Assembly (NCBI GenBank): GCA_001885315.1
Contig: MLPZ01000002.1
Span: 1-64,000 of the forward strand
Length of the DNA stretch: 64,000 nt
Source: Treponema sp. CETP13
GTDB taxonomy: Bacteria; Spirochaetota; Spirochaetia; Treponematales; Treponemataceae
Direction: 5' to 3'
The translations under genes were made by a program, and so were the position numbers. The notes below the pieces were generated by a model. That model saw nothing but the letters and a program-made list of their open reading frames with translations. It had not been told where the DNA came from and ran no database searches. Below, one piece after another: positions 24,008-33,110 of this stretch; position 1 is the first letter of the stretch; every line of letters begins with the position of its first letter.

Positions 24008-24799
24008 TTATATGATATTAAAAATATTTTCAAGAATGACGGTTGCAGCAACTGTTGCTGCTGTTTCTGTACGTAATACTCGATTACCCATGCTACAACG
24101 AGTAAAACCTGCTTTTTCAAACAAATTACGTTCTTTATCTGTCCACCCTCGTTCACTTCCGATTGCTGCAAATATACAATCACTGGTATTTGTATATGAA
24201 TTTTGTGTATGTAAAAAAGTACTTAGTGATGAACTTGCATTTATATTGTCTAAGGTAATTCTTAAATTAGTTGAATTGAAATTTTCTAATGCCGGTAACA
24301 AGTGTAATTTTTCGAGACACTCTTGAACTGACTGATACGTATATAACTCGGGGACATGGGTACTCTTTGCTTGAATAGTTCCTTCCTTTAAAAGGGTATG
24401 AGCTGTTCCTCGTTCAACAATTTTTGAATCAAGATATGATTTTTCACCGAACTCTGTGCCACATAAATGAATTTTGCTAATGCCTAAACTTGCCAAATCC
24501 CGGAACATTCTTTTAAGTTGAATTGGACGGGGAAATCCAATAATCATTTCAATAGGAAATAAAGGGTTCCCGTCAGAAACAGGGGAAAACTCACAAAGAA
24601 GACCCGGAGTATCGGTCGTACCAGTATTAATTATTGTAGCAATGCCAGCTCTGCCGTTTTCTATGCCAGCAGTAAAAGTGTCTCCAACTTTTTTATGTAA
24701 AATGGTAAGTATATGTTTTGTCCTTATATCATTTTGTGGCAAAAAATATTCTAGAGGATTATCGGTTTTATCTTGCAAAGTAAATAATACAATGTTCAT
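24008..24799 (-). CDS. rsmE: 16S rRNA (uracil-N3) methyltransferase RsmE
   Basis: The 263-residue SPOUT-family protein shows the RsmE features IIGFPRPIQLKRMFRDLASLG, then GSERGWTDKERNLFEKAGF and the knot ending MGNRVLRTETAATVAA. RsmE makes m3U1498 of 16S rRNA. It starts 5 bp after the ABC gene stop without its own ribosome site, so it depends on translational coupling. The middle region is slightly longer than in E. coli. Confidence 0.93.
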   Translation of the reverse strand: MNIVLFTLQDKTDNPLEYFLPQNDIRTKHILTILHKKVGDTFTAGIENGRAGIATIINTGTTDTPGLLCEFSPVSDGNPLFPIEMIIGFPRPIQLKRMFRDLASLGISKIHLCGTEFGEKSYLDSKIVERGTAHTLLKEGTIQAKSTHVPELYTYQSVQECLEKLHLLPALENFNSTNLRITLDNINASSSLSTFLHTQNSYTNTSDCIFAAIGSERGWTDKERNLFEKAGFTRCSMGNRVLRTETAATVAATVILENIFNII

Positions 24800-24804
24800 A
24801 AATA

Positions 24805-25698
24805 TTAACTTATACGTTTATTAAAATCTGCTATTACAGCTGATTCTTCGAGTTTGTTTTTGTTGTTTGCATCTTCTGCATCTTTTAGCATTGCTTCTGG
24901 AACACCATAGGCTGTTTCTATTTCGTCTTTTGTGAGCACTTCTTTTGGAGTCCCAAAAGATATATTTCTGTTGGGTTTAAATAAAAGAACAGCATCTGCG
25001 TATTTTTTTGTTAGAGACAATTCCTGCATTGAAATATAGAGTGGAATGTCATATTTCCTGCTATAATCTCTAAGATACGAAATTATTATTTCTTTTTGTT
25101 TTGGTTCTAGAGCAAAAAGAGGTTCATCTAAAAATATTGATTTGCAACCGTAAAGTAATGAAAAAGCGAGTAACGTACGCTGCATTTCTCCTTTAGAAAG
25201 TTGATTTAACGGCCTATTAAGTATATTTGACAGTTCAAAAATATCTATACAATTGTCAATAAAATCTTTGTTTGGAATTTGTATCTGCTTATTAGAAGCT
25301 AGTAAAGCATCACGAGCTCCTCCAGAATTTTGCCAACCACCGGATTTAAAAATCTTTTGAAGTAGTATTTCTGTCGTTTCTTGTGTTTCAAATTCCATGT
25401 TTTGGTATATAAAACTAGCTGTTAAATTACGTTCTTGTTCTTCCATGAATGCTATGTCTTTATTAAAAAGTCGAACAGTTCCCGTGTCCGGAGATACTCT
25501 TCCTGCGGCCAAAAGTAAAAAGGTACTTTTTCCACTTCCATTTGGACCAACAAGAATTGTAAATTTTCCTGGTAATGTTGCTGTAAAATGATCAAATACA
25601 GGCTTGTTTATTATTTGATTTCCGTCTTTGTCTACTTCATGTTCAAAAGGTGGATACGTAAATCGTACATCTTTAAATGTAATAAATTTATCTGTCAT
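24805..25698 (-). CDS. ABC transporter ATP-binding protein
   Basis: The protein of about 297 residues has one nucleotide-binding domain with Walker A GPNGSGKST, a Q-loop region, the signature LSKGEMQR and Walker B SIFLDEPLFALE. No permease gene is adjacent, so its partner must be encoded elsewhere or it works in a soluble role. The ATG is preceded by AAGGAC; a TTG directly before it is less likely. It opens the operon with rsmE, the metallopeptidase and rsmG. Confidence 0.82.
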   Translation of the reverse strand: MTDKFITFKDVRFTYPPFEHEVDKDGNQIINKPVFDHFTATLPGKFTILVGPNGSGKSTFLLLAAGRVSPDTGTVRLFNKDIAFMEEQERNLTASFIYQNMEFETQETTEILLQKIFKSGGWQNSGGARDALLASNKQIQIPNKDFIDNCIDIFELSNILNRPLNQLSKGEMQRTLLAFSLLYGCKSIFLDEPLFALEPKQKEIIISYLRDYSRKYDIPLYISMQELSLTKKYADAVLLFKPNRNISFGTPKEVLTKDEIETAYGVPEAMLKDAEDANNKNKLEESAVIADFNKRIS

Positions 25699-25715
25699 CA
25701 ATTCTGTCCTTATGC

Positions 25716-28082
25716 TTAGTATCGGATATTTCCTAGATCAAGTGATATAAATGGTAATGCTTCGTATTTTGTTGTTCCAGCCCCAATTCGAGCAATAATA
25801 CTAAGATTATCGGTAATGCGAAGCCCTGTGTCAAATGACGAGCGCCACTCTAGCTGTTTGATTGTGATAGAGTCGAATGAATCCCATACATTACCTATTG
25901 CTCCTGTAACGGAGAAGAAAAGTTTTCCTCCTATTATAGTTAATTGTTTGTTAGGGGAAAATTGTAATGTTGAGCTAATTGCTGTTTTATGTATACCATA
26001 ATGAGTTCTATCGATTATTTGTGGAAAAAATTGTCTGTCTGCTGTTGAAAATCCATATATTGGAATAATGTTTTTGTTTTTTATTATATTTTCATCTAGG
26101 TTAGTGCCAATGTAGTTTGCAAACAGTAAGCTGACATTTTTTCCTAAGGGTATTAGTTGTGTATAATCTATTGAAAGAATATCTGCATATGGGATTTCAT
26201 TTGTGTTTTCAATTGGTAGAATGTTGTTATTTTCTATTGATAAATAAGTTCCTTTGGAAGGTAGCGAATTATAATCTAATGTATTCACCATAAATTTGCT
26301 AAAAATCTTAAGATTATATGATTGTGATCCTTCATTAATTTCTTCTGTTGTATCTTGCCAGTTTATTCCTGTTCCTGCATTAAAATAAACACTTTGTGGA
26401 AAAGGAATTCCAAATAATATTTCTGAATTTGCTTTTTTTATTCCTATATCAACAGGTGAATCATTAGAGCTGAAAAGGCTTTTTGCAAAATAATAATTAT
26501 ATGAATAGGAAGAATCAAATTGCAAGAATAAATGTTCCAAAATAGGCTGATGGTACATGACCTCGATTGCCAATGTATTAAAAAGTGTTCCTTTAAAAGA
26601 TAAAACAGAATCTTTTCCTAATATTCCTCGTTTTTGAAAATCTGTCGAAAAAGTTAATGTATTATTTACGTATTTAGAAAAGGTTACATTGTAATTAAGA
26701 TCAAATAAAATAGAATAATCTACAGGTTCTTTTTCTGTTGTGTTAATCTCTAAGAGTTCGTCTTCATCGTTTGTTTTGGTAATTCTCCCTGTTACTGTTT
26801 TGTAATTTCCTGAGTTATACATATCTTCTAGTAGGACATGAAGACTGTCATCATTAAAAAAGTTTTCTTTTTTTATAGAGTTAAAGGTTTCTTCTGTATC
26901 TTCTTTTGTGGAGCTATGGCTTGTATTAATAACAATTTTAGTAGGATTGGGAATTGGGTTGTCTAAATATTTTTCTGCAAACTTACAAGGTTTTTCTCTT
27001 ATTTGTTCTATTGAATCTGTTTGAGGAGAGTTTTCAAAAATTTTAGCTCTCAAGGCTTTTACTTGTGGCCTGTATTTTTCTAAATCATTTTTAGCTATTT
27101 GATATATTTCAGAAGCTTTATCATAGTCTATTAAAGAGTAGTCCCCATGATTTGGTATAATAACAAGATCTGCTAACTCGTGTTTTTTTACACTTGTTAC
27201 GTACTCGTTTAATCCTATCATCTGATATCCAGCAATTAACGGATTATTATTAAAGGATTTTGAATTAGTGTCTAGTATATGTCCAAAATCAATGTCAATT
27301 ACAATCTCATATCCCAGTTCTTTTGCAATATCCACAGGGTTGTCATTTTGATTTAAGGCATCTATGCAATAGTTTCCTTCATATAAAAAAGGTTGAAAAA
27401 TAGACGAAATGCTAATACTACTGCGTATAACTTCTGCAAGATCACCTTTGTCCATAATTATTTGTTCCCCTGTTATTGCATTTATGGTTATAGCACGAAA
27501 AGGTATGGGGAGTGTGTCAAAGTCTGTATTAGAGGGGATTCTCATTGTTAATTTTTTTAATGCATTATAAAAATATTGTCCTGCAAAAAAAGAACTGCCT
27601 TGCTGCAAATTTATTTGGTAATCGTCTTCTTTTATACTAAAACTTATAGGTGATTTATTTAAATCTAAGCAGTCTAGTGTATTCTCTTTTGTAAAGTTTA
27701 GAGAATATATGTTCTGAATTTTACCATGGTCTTGCAAAATATATTCGATAGGAGGTTCAAGAAAGTAATCAAACATTTTGTAGCAATCAATTGCACTAAG
27801 ATTTTCATAGATTTGACTAGGGGTGTATCCTACAGAATATAATCCACCTACAATTGATCCAGCACTTGTAGCAACTATTAAATCGATAGGGATGTTTTCT
27901 TCTTCAAGTAATTCTAGTACAGGGATTTGAGAATATCCAAGTGCCCCGCTCCTAGAAAGAACGACTGCAACTTTTGGACGTTTATTTTTTTGTGGGGTTG
28001 TTTGTGTATAAAGCAATCCATTTACAAATAAAAAATTAAGTTCGATAAAAAACAAAACATGTCTAAATCTTTTAGAAAACAT
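25716..28082 (-). CDS. Patatin/beta-barrel type Vd protein, paralogue 1 (degenerate active site)
   Basis: The 788-residue protein has a signal peptide, a patatin domain (about 35-330), a POTRA-like region and a C-terminal 16-strand-type barrel ending in an aromatic residue (LDLGNIRY), as in PlpD-like type Vd autotransporters. The lipase motifs are altered: the oxyanion loop reads SRSGALG instead of GGGxRG, the elbow is ATSAG rather than GTSAG, and the Asp motif is DA. The Ser and Asp remain, but activity is doubtful. It is the third copy in transcription order of a tandem trio and has its own leaderless-type promoter. Confidence 0.82.
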   Translation of the reverse strand: MFSKRFRHVLFFIELNFLFVNGLLYTQTTPQKNKRPKVAVVLSRSGALGYSQIPVLELLEEENIPIDLIVATSAGSIVGGLYSVGYTPSQIYENLSAIDCYKMFDYFLEPPIEYILQDHGKIQNIYSLNFTKENTLDCLDLNKSPISFSIKEDDYQINLQQGSSFFAGQYFYNALKKLTMRIPSNTDFDTLPIPFRAITINAITGEQIIMDKGDLAEVIRSSISISSIFQPFLYEGNYCIDALNQNDNPVDIAKELGYEIVIDIDFGHILDTNSKSFNNNPLIAGYQMIGLNEYVTSVKKHELADLVIIPNHGDYSLIDYDKASEIYQIAKNDLEKYRPQVKALRAKIFENSPQTDSIEQIREKPCKFAEKYLDNPIPNPTKIVINTSHSSTKEDTEETFNSIKKENFFNDDSLHVLLEDMYNSGNYKTVTGRITKTNDEDELLEINTTEKEPVDYSILFDLNYNVTFSKYVNNTLTFSTDFQKRGILGKDSVLSFKGTLFNTLAIEVMYHQPILEHLFLQFDSSYSYNYYFAKSLFSSNDSPVDIGIKKANSEILFGIPFPQSVYFNAGTGINWQDTTEEINEGSQSYNLKIFSKFMVNTLDYNSLPSKGTYLSIENNNILPIENTNEIPYADILSIDYTQLIPLGKNVSLLFANYIGTNLDENIIKNKNIIPIYGFSTADRQFFPQIIDRTHYGIHKTAISSTLQFSPNKQLTIIGGKLFFSVTGAIGNVWDSFDSITIKQLEWRSSFDTGLRITDNLSIIARIGAGTTKYEALPFISLDLGNIRY

Positions 28083-28088
28083 TTCAGT

Positions 28089-28118
28089 AATATAGCATAT
28101 TTACTTTTTTATGAGCAA
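28089..28118 (-). promoter_or_regulatory. Promoter of patatin paralogue 1, predicted leaderless
   Basis: TTGCTC-18-TATATT ends exactly 6 nt before the ATG at 28082. No ribosome site is present. Confidence 0.5.
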
Positions 28119-28140
28119 TGAGTAAATCATTTTTTTATTG

Positions 28141-30501
28141 TTAGAATCGTACGTTCCCAACATCAAGTGAAATAAATGGAAGTACAGTGTTTTGTGTTGT
28201 GCCTGCTCCAATTCGAGCAACAATACCAAATCCATTGGTGATACGAATACCAGTGTCGAAAGAAGCTCTCCATTCTAAGTTTTTTAATGTAATCGAGTCA
28301 AACGAGTCCCAGACATTTCCTATTGCTCCGCTTGTTGCAAAATAAGCTTTGCCTCCAATTAATGTAATTTGATCCCATGGTGCAAATTGAAGAGATGTAC
28401 TTATTGTTGCTTTATGTATGCCGTAGTCACTTCTATCGACTATTTGAGGAAAGTATTGTCTATCTGCTGTTGTAAATCCATATATAGGAGTTAAGTCTGT
28501 TCTATTTAATAAGCCTTGATCAATATTAGAACCAGCAAAGCCACTTAGTAATAAACTTATGCTATGTGTTATAGGGATAGCACCTATTGCCTCTATTTCT
28601 GTTATACCAAAAACAGGTACACTGTGGTCAACGGTTACAGGAACTACACATATATGTTTAAGAGATGTATACGCCCCGCTTTCGGGAAAGAGATTAAAAT
28701 TTAGTGTGTTAAATATATAATTCAAATTGAAGTCAGAATTTATTGTGCTTGATCCTTCTTTGATTTCATCTGTAGTATCATACCAAGCAATTTTTGCTCC
28801 TCCTGTTAATGTATGTTCGTTCGAAAACGGTACTCCAAAAGTAGTTGAAAAATATGCGGTTTTTTTTAATAGGTTTTTTCTTTCTATTTGTGAATACCAA
28901 CCGGTTCCTGTATGTAAATAATCGTACAACAAGGCTGAATCTAATTCTATAAAAAAATGAGCTCCAATTGGTTGCATGTACATTAATTCAAATGAGTAAT
29001 TGTTAAGAAAAACAGTTTTTGCAGACAACACAGAACCTTTTCCTGTTAATTCTCTTAGTTGAAAGTCTGTTGAAATATCGAATTCTGCTACCGAATCTGT
29101 AGCAAGTGTCCCTTCTGCATTTGCACCAAATAAGATAACTGTTTTGTCTGGTTTTTTGTCTATTGCACTTATTTCAAGTATTTCATTATTTTCATTTTGT
29201 GTTATTCTTGTTGTAACAGTAATATAAAGTCCAGTGTTGTAAATTCCTTCTGATAGTAATTTAAATGATTCAGCTGAAAATTCATTGTTTTCGTTGATAA
29301 TCTTATTAAAATAATTTGTTGTATATTTTGTTGTATTCTTATCATTAAAATTTAGAACAATTTTATTTGGTTTAGGGTTTGAATTATCAAAATAATTAGA
29401 GGGGAAAGAGCTTTTTTTTTCTCGATATAATCCAGTTTCTTTATCATAGAAAAGGTTCGGTTGTGGAAGAAGTGTTTTTCCTTCCCAGTTGTCAATTTTA
29501 TTTTTTAATTCTTTTATTTGAGGGCGGTATCTTTCTATGTCGGCTTGTGCTATTTTGTAAATCTCAAATGCATCATCATAGTCAATGAGCGAATGGTTTC
29601 CGTAGTCCGGAAGCATAACAATATCAGCAAGCTTGTAATTTTCAAGATTTTCATTGTTTTGGCCCATCTGCATCATTTGAGTTAATGCTTTTAGAGGAGT
29701 TGTTTCAAATGCACTATAAGAATCTTCTAGAGCATTTCCAAAATCGACGTCAATTATGATGTCATAGCCCATTTTTTTAGCCACATCAATAGGATTATTA
29801 TTACGTGCCAATCCATCTACATAGTAGTTTCCTTCATGGTAGAAAGGTTGAAACAGGCCTGGAATACTCATACTTGCGCGAATTGCTTCTGCCATATCAC
29901 CGTGATCAAAAATAACAAGTTCCCCAGTTATTAAATTGACAGCTACTGCTCTGAATGGTATTGGAAGAGTATTAAAATCAATGTTTGATGGAATACGAAT
30001 TGTGTTTTGTTTAAGCATTACATATGCATTTTGACCCGTTAATAGGGAGCTTCCCATTTGTAATGAAATTTTATTGTCAGAATTTATAAACTTTAATGCA
30101 AAAGGAGTTGTTATCGAGCTATGGTCACCAAGTTTTTTTTCGAATGGCGACGTCACTGAATCTTGAAAAATAGTACTCCATTTAAGATTTCCTAAGGTTT
30201 GCATTATTTTGTTAGGTTTATATCCTGCACAATATAATCCAGCAATTATCGAACCCGCACTATTACCTATGACTATATCAACAGGAATCCCTTCTTCTTC
30301 GAGCATTTCCAAAACAGGGATATGTACAAATCCTCGAGCTCCACCTCCTGCTAAAACAAGAGCTACAGAAGGTCTTGTCTTTAAAGATTTCGTGGTAGAA
30401 CTGGTTGAACCAAGTGCATCTTCTTTAGTTTGTGCTGTTAAAAATGCATTAAAACCGAGTAGCATAAATAAAAAGGAACAGAGAGAATATTTATGATTCA
30501 T
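28141..30501 (-). CDS. Patatin/beta-barrel type Vd phospholipase, paralogue 2
   Basis: The 786-residue protein has a signal peptide, a patatin domain with all expected motifs (LAGGGARGFVHIP oxyanion loop, GNSAGS nucleophile elbow, YVDGLARNNNP with the catalytic Asp), a POTRA-like segment and an Omp85-type barrel ending LDVGNVRF. PlpD and FplA are the known models: the barrel sits in the outer membrane and carries or releases a phospholipase. It is closely related to the two neighbouring genes, so the trio arose by tandem duplication. Confidence 0.87.
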   Translation of the reverse strand: MNHKYSLCSFLFMLLGFNAFLTAQTKEDALGSTSSTTKSLKTRPSVALVLAGGGARGFVHIPVLEMLEEEGIPVDIVIGNSAGSIIAGLYCAGYKPNKIMQTLGNLKWSTIFQDSVTSPFEKKLGDHSSITTPFALKFINSDNKISLQMGSSLLTGQNAYVMLKQNTIRIPSNIDFNTLPIPFRAVAVNLITGELVIFDHGDMAEAIRASMSIPGLFQPFYHEGNYYVDGLARNNNPIDVAKKMGYDIIIDVDFGNALEDSYSAFETTPLKALTQMMQMGQNNENLENYKLADIVMLPDYGNHSLIDYDDAFEIYKIAQADIERYRPQIKELKNKIDNWEGKTLLPQPNLFYDKETGLYREKKSSFPSNYFDNSNPKPNKIVLNFNDKNTTKYTTNYFNKIINENNEFSAESFKLLSEGIYNTGLYITVTTRITQNENNEILEISAIDKKPDKTVILFGANAEGTLATDSVAEFDISTDFQLRELTGKGSVLSAKTVFLNNYSFELMYMQPIGAHFFIELDSALLYDYLHTGTGWYSQIERKNLLKKTAYFSTTFGVPFSNEHTLTGGAKIAWYDTTDEIKEGSSTINSDFNLNYIFNTLNFNLFPESGAYTSLKHICVVPVTVDHSVPVFGITEIEAIGAIPITHSISLLLSGFAGSNIDQGLLNRTDLTPIYGFTTADRQYFPQIVDRSDYGIHKATISTSLQFAPWDQITLIGGKAYFATSGAIGNVWDSFDSITLKNLEWRASFDTGIRITNGFGIVARIGAGTTQNTVLPFISLDVGNVRF

Positions 30502-30507
30502 AATGTA

Positions 30508-30536
30508 ACTATATCATTATAAAAAAAAATCGGCAA
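30508..30536 (-). promoter_or_regulatory. Promoter of patatin paralogue 2, predicted leaderless
   Basis: TTGCCG-17-TATAGT ends exactly 6 nt before the ATG at 30501. No ribosome site is present. Confidence 0.55.
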
Positions 30537-30548
30537 TTAAGGATATGA

Positions 30549-32894
30549 TTAGTAACGTATGTTTCCTAAATCAAATGAAATAAAAGGAGTTGGTATATTT
30601 TCGACACTTCCTATACCTGCTTTGGCGACAAAGCCAAATGCCTCTGTGATTCGAAGACCTATATCAATTGAAGTTCGATAGTTACAATCGATAATAGAAA
30701 TATCATCGAAGGAACCAAAGATATTTCCTATTGCGCCACTCACTCCTATGTAAGCTTTGCCCCCTAAAAGTGTAATCTGATCCCATGGTGCAAAAAGGAG
30801 AGAAGTTGAAATGGCTATTTTGTGTAGTCCATAATTAGTTCTGTCTGCAATTTGTGGAAAAAAACGGCGGTCTGCAACACTAAATCCATAGACAGGGTAT
30901 AAGTCTGTTCTATTACTCATAGATTCGTCTATATTTGAACCAGCAAATCCATTAAGAATTAAAGTAAGTGATGTATTTAGCGGGATAGCGCGTGTGATAT
31001 CAATTTCTAATACATCAAATAAGAAGGTATCATCTTTGTTTGTTAAAGGCATTACCGTAGTGTTATCTACAGAAAGGTACGATCCACGAGATGGAAATAA
31101 ACTAAAATCAAGATTACTAAATGTATAATTAAAAAAAACATCAAAATTAGTAGATTCATCGCCATAGGTAGAAGAGTTATCTTTTATGCGTATAAGTTCT
31201 TCCGTTGTGTCATCCCAATTTATTGAAATTCCTGAAAGTAGAGTGTTTCTAGTTGAAAAGGGGATTCCAAAAGAAAGTGCACTTTTTAGTTCTTTTGTAA
31301 GATATACATTTGAAGGTGTATTAGTATAGATTTTAGACTCGAGATTTAAGTTATCATAGCTTAAATCAAAATCTAATTGTGCAAAAAAGCCTGTTTCCAT
31401 CGGTTGCCTGTACAATAATTCTGCATTTATATCATTTAGAAACGAGGCTTGAAGAGATAATATCGATCCATCCCCTGTAAGATTGCGTATTTGTGCATCA
31501 GTTATAAAAGATAATTCAGAATAAGTAGAAGATGAAAATGTTCCTTCATATTCTGGTCCAAAAAGAATAATATTGTCTTTTGGTTTACTAGTTTTTGCAG
31601 TGACAACGAGTTCTTCTTTTTCATCATTTTTTATGATTTTTGTTGTTATGCTTTTATACGTTCCTTTGTTATAAGTAACATTGGATAAAGTATTTAAATC
31701 TTCAGGTGTAAAAGTTCCATTTAAACTTTGAGTGTTGTAAAATTGTTCTTTGATAAAATCAATTGTAGTATTATCATCTGCGTGTACAGTTATTTTTGTC
31801 GGGTTTAAAATTGGATTATCAAAATAATTTTTAGGAAACAATGATTTTTTTGACCTGTATAAAAGATCATCTTCTGTTTTATCTATCACTATCGATTCGT
31901 TTTCAATTCTTTTTTTTAGGGCTTTGACTTGAGGACGATATCGTTCAATATCAGTTTTAGAAAGTTCATAAATTTTCATTGAACTTTCATAATCAATAAC
32001 GGTGTAATTTGCATGATATGGAAGAATTACTAAATCAGCTAATTTGTAATTCTCTAGATTTTTTACCGTTAATTCCATGCCAATGGATTGGTTTACTACG
32101 GCAATTGGACTGCTTTCAAAAGTATCATAAGTGTCAATTAAGGCGTCTCCAAAATCTACATCAATAATGATGTCGTAGCCCATTTTTGCAGCAATATCGA
32201 TAGGGTTGTTATCACGTACCATGCCGTCGACATAATAATGATCGTTCAATTTAAAAGGTTGAAAAACTCCTGGAATACTCATACTACTTCTCATAGCTTC
32301 TGCAATATCACCTTGTGAAAAGGATACGATTTCGCCAGTTAGTAAATCTACAGCTACGGCTCTGTATGGTGTGGGTAATGTATCAAAATCAACATTTGAA
32401 GGGATTCGTATTGTAAATTGTTTTAGTATTTCATAGGTTTGCTGTCCGGTTAATAAAGAAGTTCCCATCTGCATAGTAGGTAAGTTATTTTTAAAGGTAA
32501 AATTAAGTTCAAATGGAATAGCTGTAGAACTATGGCTTCCTAAGGTTTGCTCAAAAGGGGAGATGACTTTGTCATTAAAAACGGAAGTCCAATCCATATT
32601 CCCTATCGTATCTATTATTTCTTGAGGAGTGTATCCTATACAATAAAGTCCTCCTACGATAGAACCAGCACTTGTTCCTATAACCATGTCGATAGGAATT
32701 CCCTCTTCTTCAAGCATTTGAAGTACTGGTATATGTGCATATCCAAGTGCACCACCTCCGGCTAGAACAAGAGCCACTGAAGGACGTTTTTTTGAGGTTT
32801 TGTTTGAAATATCTTCTTGAGCATTTACTTTAAATAAGGAAAAAAATAAAATACTTAATAGTAGAAGAAAAGATGAAAAAGACTTTTTATTCAT
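30549..32894 (-). CDS. Patatin/beta-barrel type Vd phospholipase, paralogue 3
   Basis: The protein of 781 residues has a signal peptide ending near FKVNAQ, the oxyanion loop LAGGGALGYAHIP (Leu where Arg is usual), the GTSAGS elbow, the Asp motif YVDGMVRDNNP, a POTRA-like region and a terminal barrel ending FDLGNIRY. The catalytic pair is complete. I start at the ATG, not at the in-frame TTG before it, because a -10-like box ends 6 nt upstream of the ATG. It is divergent from nifJ, with the two -35 boxes only 4 bp apart. Confidence 0.87.
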   Translation of the reverse strand: MNKKSFSSFLLLLSILFFSLFKVNAQEDISNKTSKKRPSVALVLAGGGALGYAHIPVLQMLEEEGIPIDMVIGTSAGSIVGGLYCIGYTPQEIIDTIGNMDWTSVFNDKVISPFEQTLGSHSSTAIPFELNFTFKNNLPTMQMGTSLLTGQQTYEILKQFTIRIPSNVDFDTLPTPYRAVAVDLLTGEIVSFSQGDIAEAMRSSMSIPGVFQPFKLNDHYYVDGMVRDNNPIDIAAKMGYDIIIDVDFGDALIDTYDTFESSPIAVVNQSIGMELTVKNLENYKLADLVILPYHANYTVIDYESSMKIYELSKTDIERYRPQVKALKKRIENESIVIDKTEDDLLYRSKKSLFPKNYFDNPILNPTKITVHADDNTTIDFIKEQFYNTQSLNGTFTPEDLNTLSNVTYNKGTYKSITTKIIKNDEKEELVVTAKTSKPKDNIILFGPEYEGTFSSSTYSELSFITDAQIRNLTGDGSILSLQASFLNDINAELLYRQPMETGFFAQLDFDLSYDNLNLESKIYTNTPSNVYLTKELKSALSFGIPFSTRNTLLSGISINWDDTTEELIRIKDNSSTYGDESTNFDVFFNYTFSNLDFSLFPSRGSYLSVDNTTVMPLTNKDDTFLFDVLEIDITRAIPLNTSLTLILNGFAGSNIDESMSNRTDLYPVYGFSVADRRFFPQIADRTNYGLHKIAISTSLLFAPWDQITLLGGKAYIGVSGAIGNIFGSFDDISIIDCNYRTSIDIGLRITEAFGFVAKAGIGSVENIPTPFISFDLGNIRY

Positions 32895-32900
32895 CAAGTT

Positions 32901-32929
32901 AATATAACATAATTGGAGTTATTTAACAA
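32901..32929 (-). promoter_or_regulatory. Promoter of patatin paralogue 3, predicted leaderless
   Basis: TTGTTA-17-TATATT ends exactly 6 nt before the ATG at 32894. A TTGACA on the plus strand (32934-32939), likely for nifJ, begins 4 bp away. Confidence 0.55.
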
Positions 32930-33045
32930 TATGTTGACAAAGTGTTTTACGATACAGTAAGTTATGTACACTTGTAAAAATTAATTCATAAAGGTATTCT
33001 ATTAGTATTCGAAATTTTTAGGTGTTAATTAAACTGTTTTAGTGG

Positions 33046-33095
33046 CTTTTTCGTTTCAGTTTACTGTACGAAAAAGGAAATTTATATATAAATTT
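33046..33095 (+). promoter_or_regulatory. Structured leader of nifJ
   Basis: The nifJ leader of about 150 bases contains a 9-bp stem (CTTTTTCGT / ACGAAAAAG) and next to it a perfect 18-bp palindrome, AAATTTATATATAAATTT, just before the AAGGA ribosome site. These may tune translation or message stability; no known riboswitch is recognised. Confidence 0.35.
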
Positions 33096-33110
33096 TTTAA
33101 GGACGGACTT

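Noticed and set aside
33042-33110. N-terminal extension of NifJ from an upstream ATG
   Set aside because: The extra residues come from the structured leader; the ATG at 33111 has AAGGA and gives the usual PFOR N-terminus.
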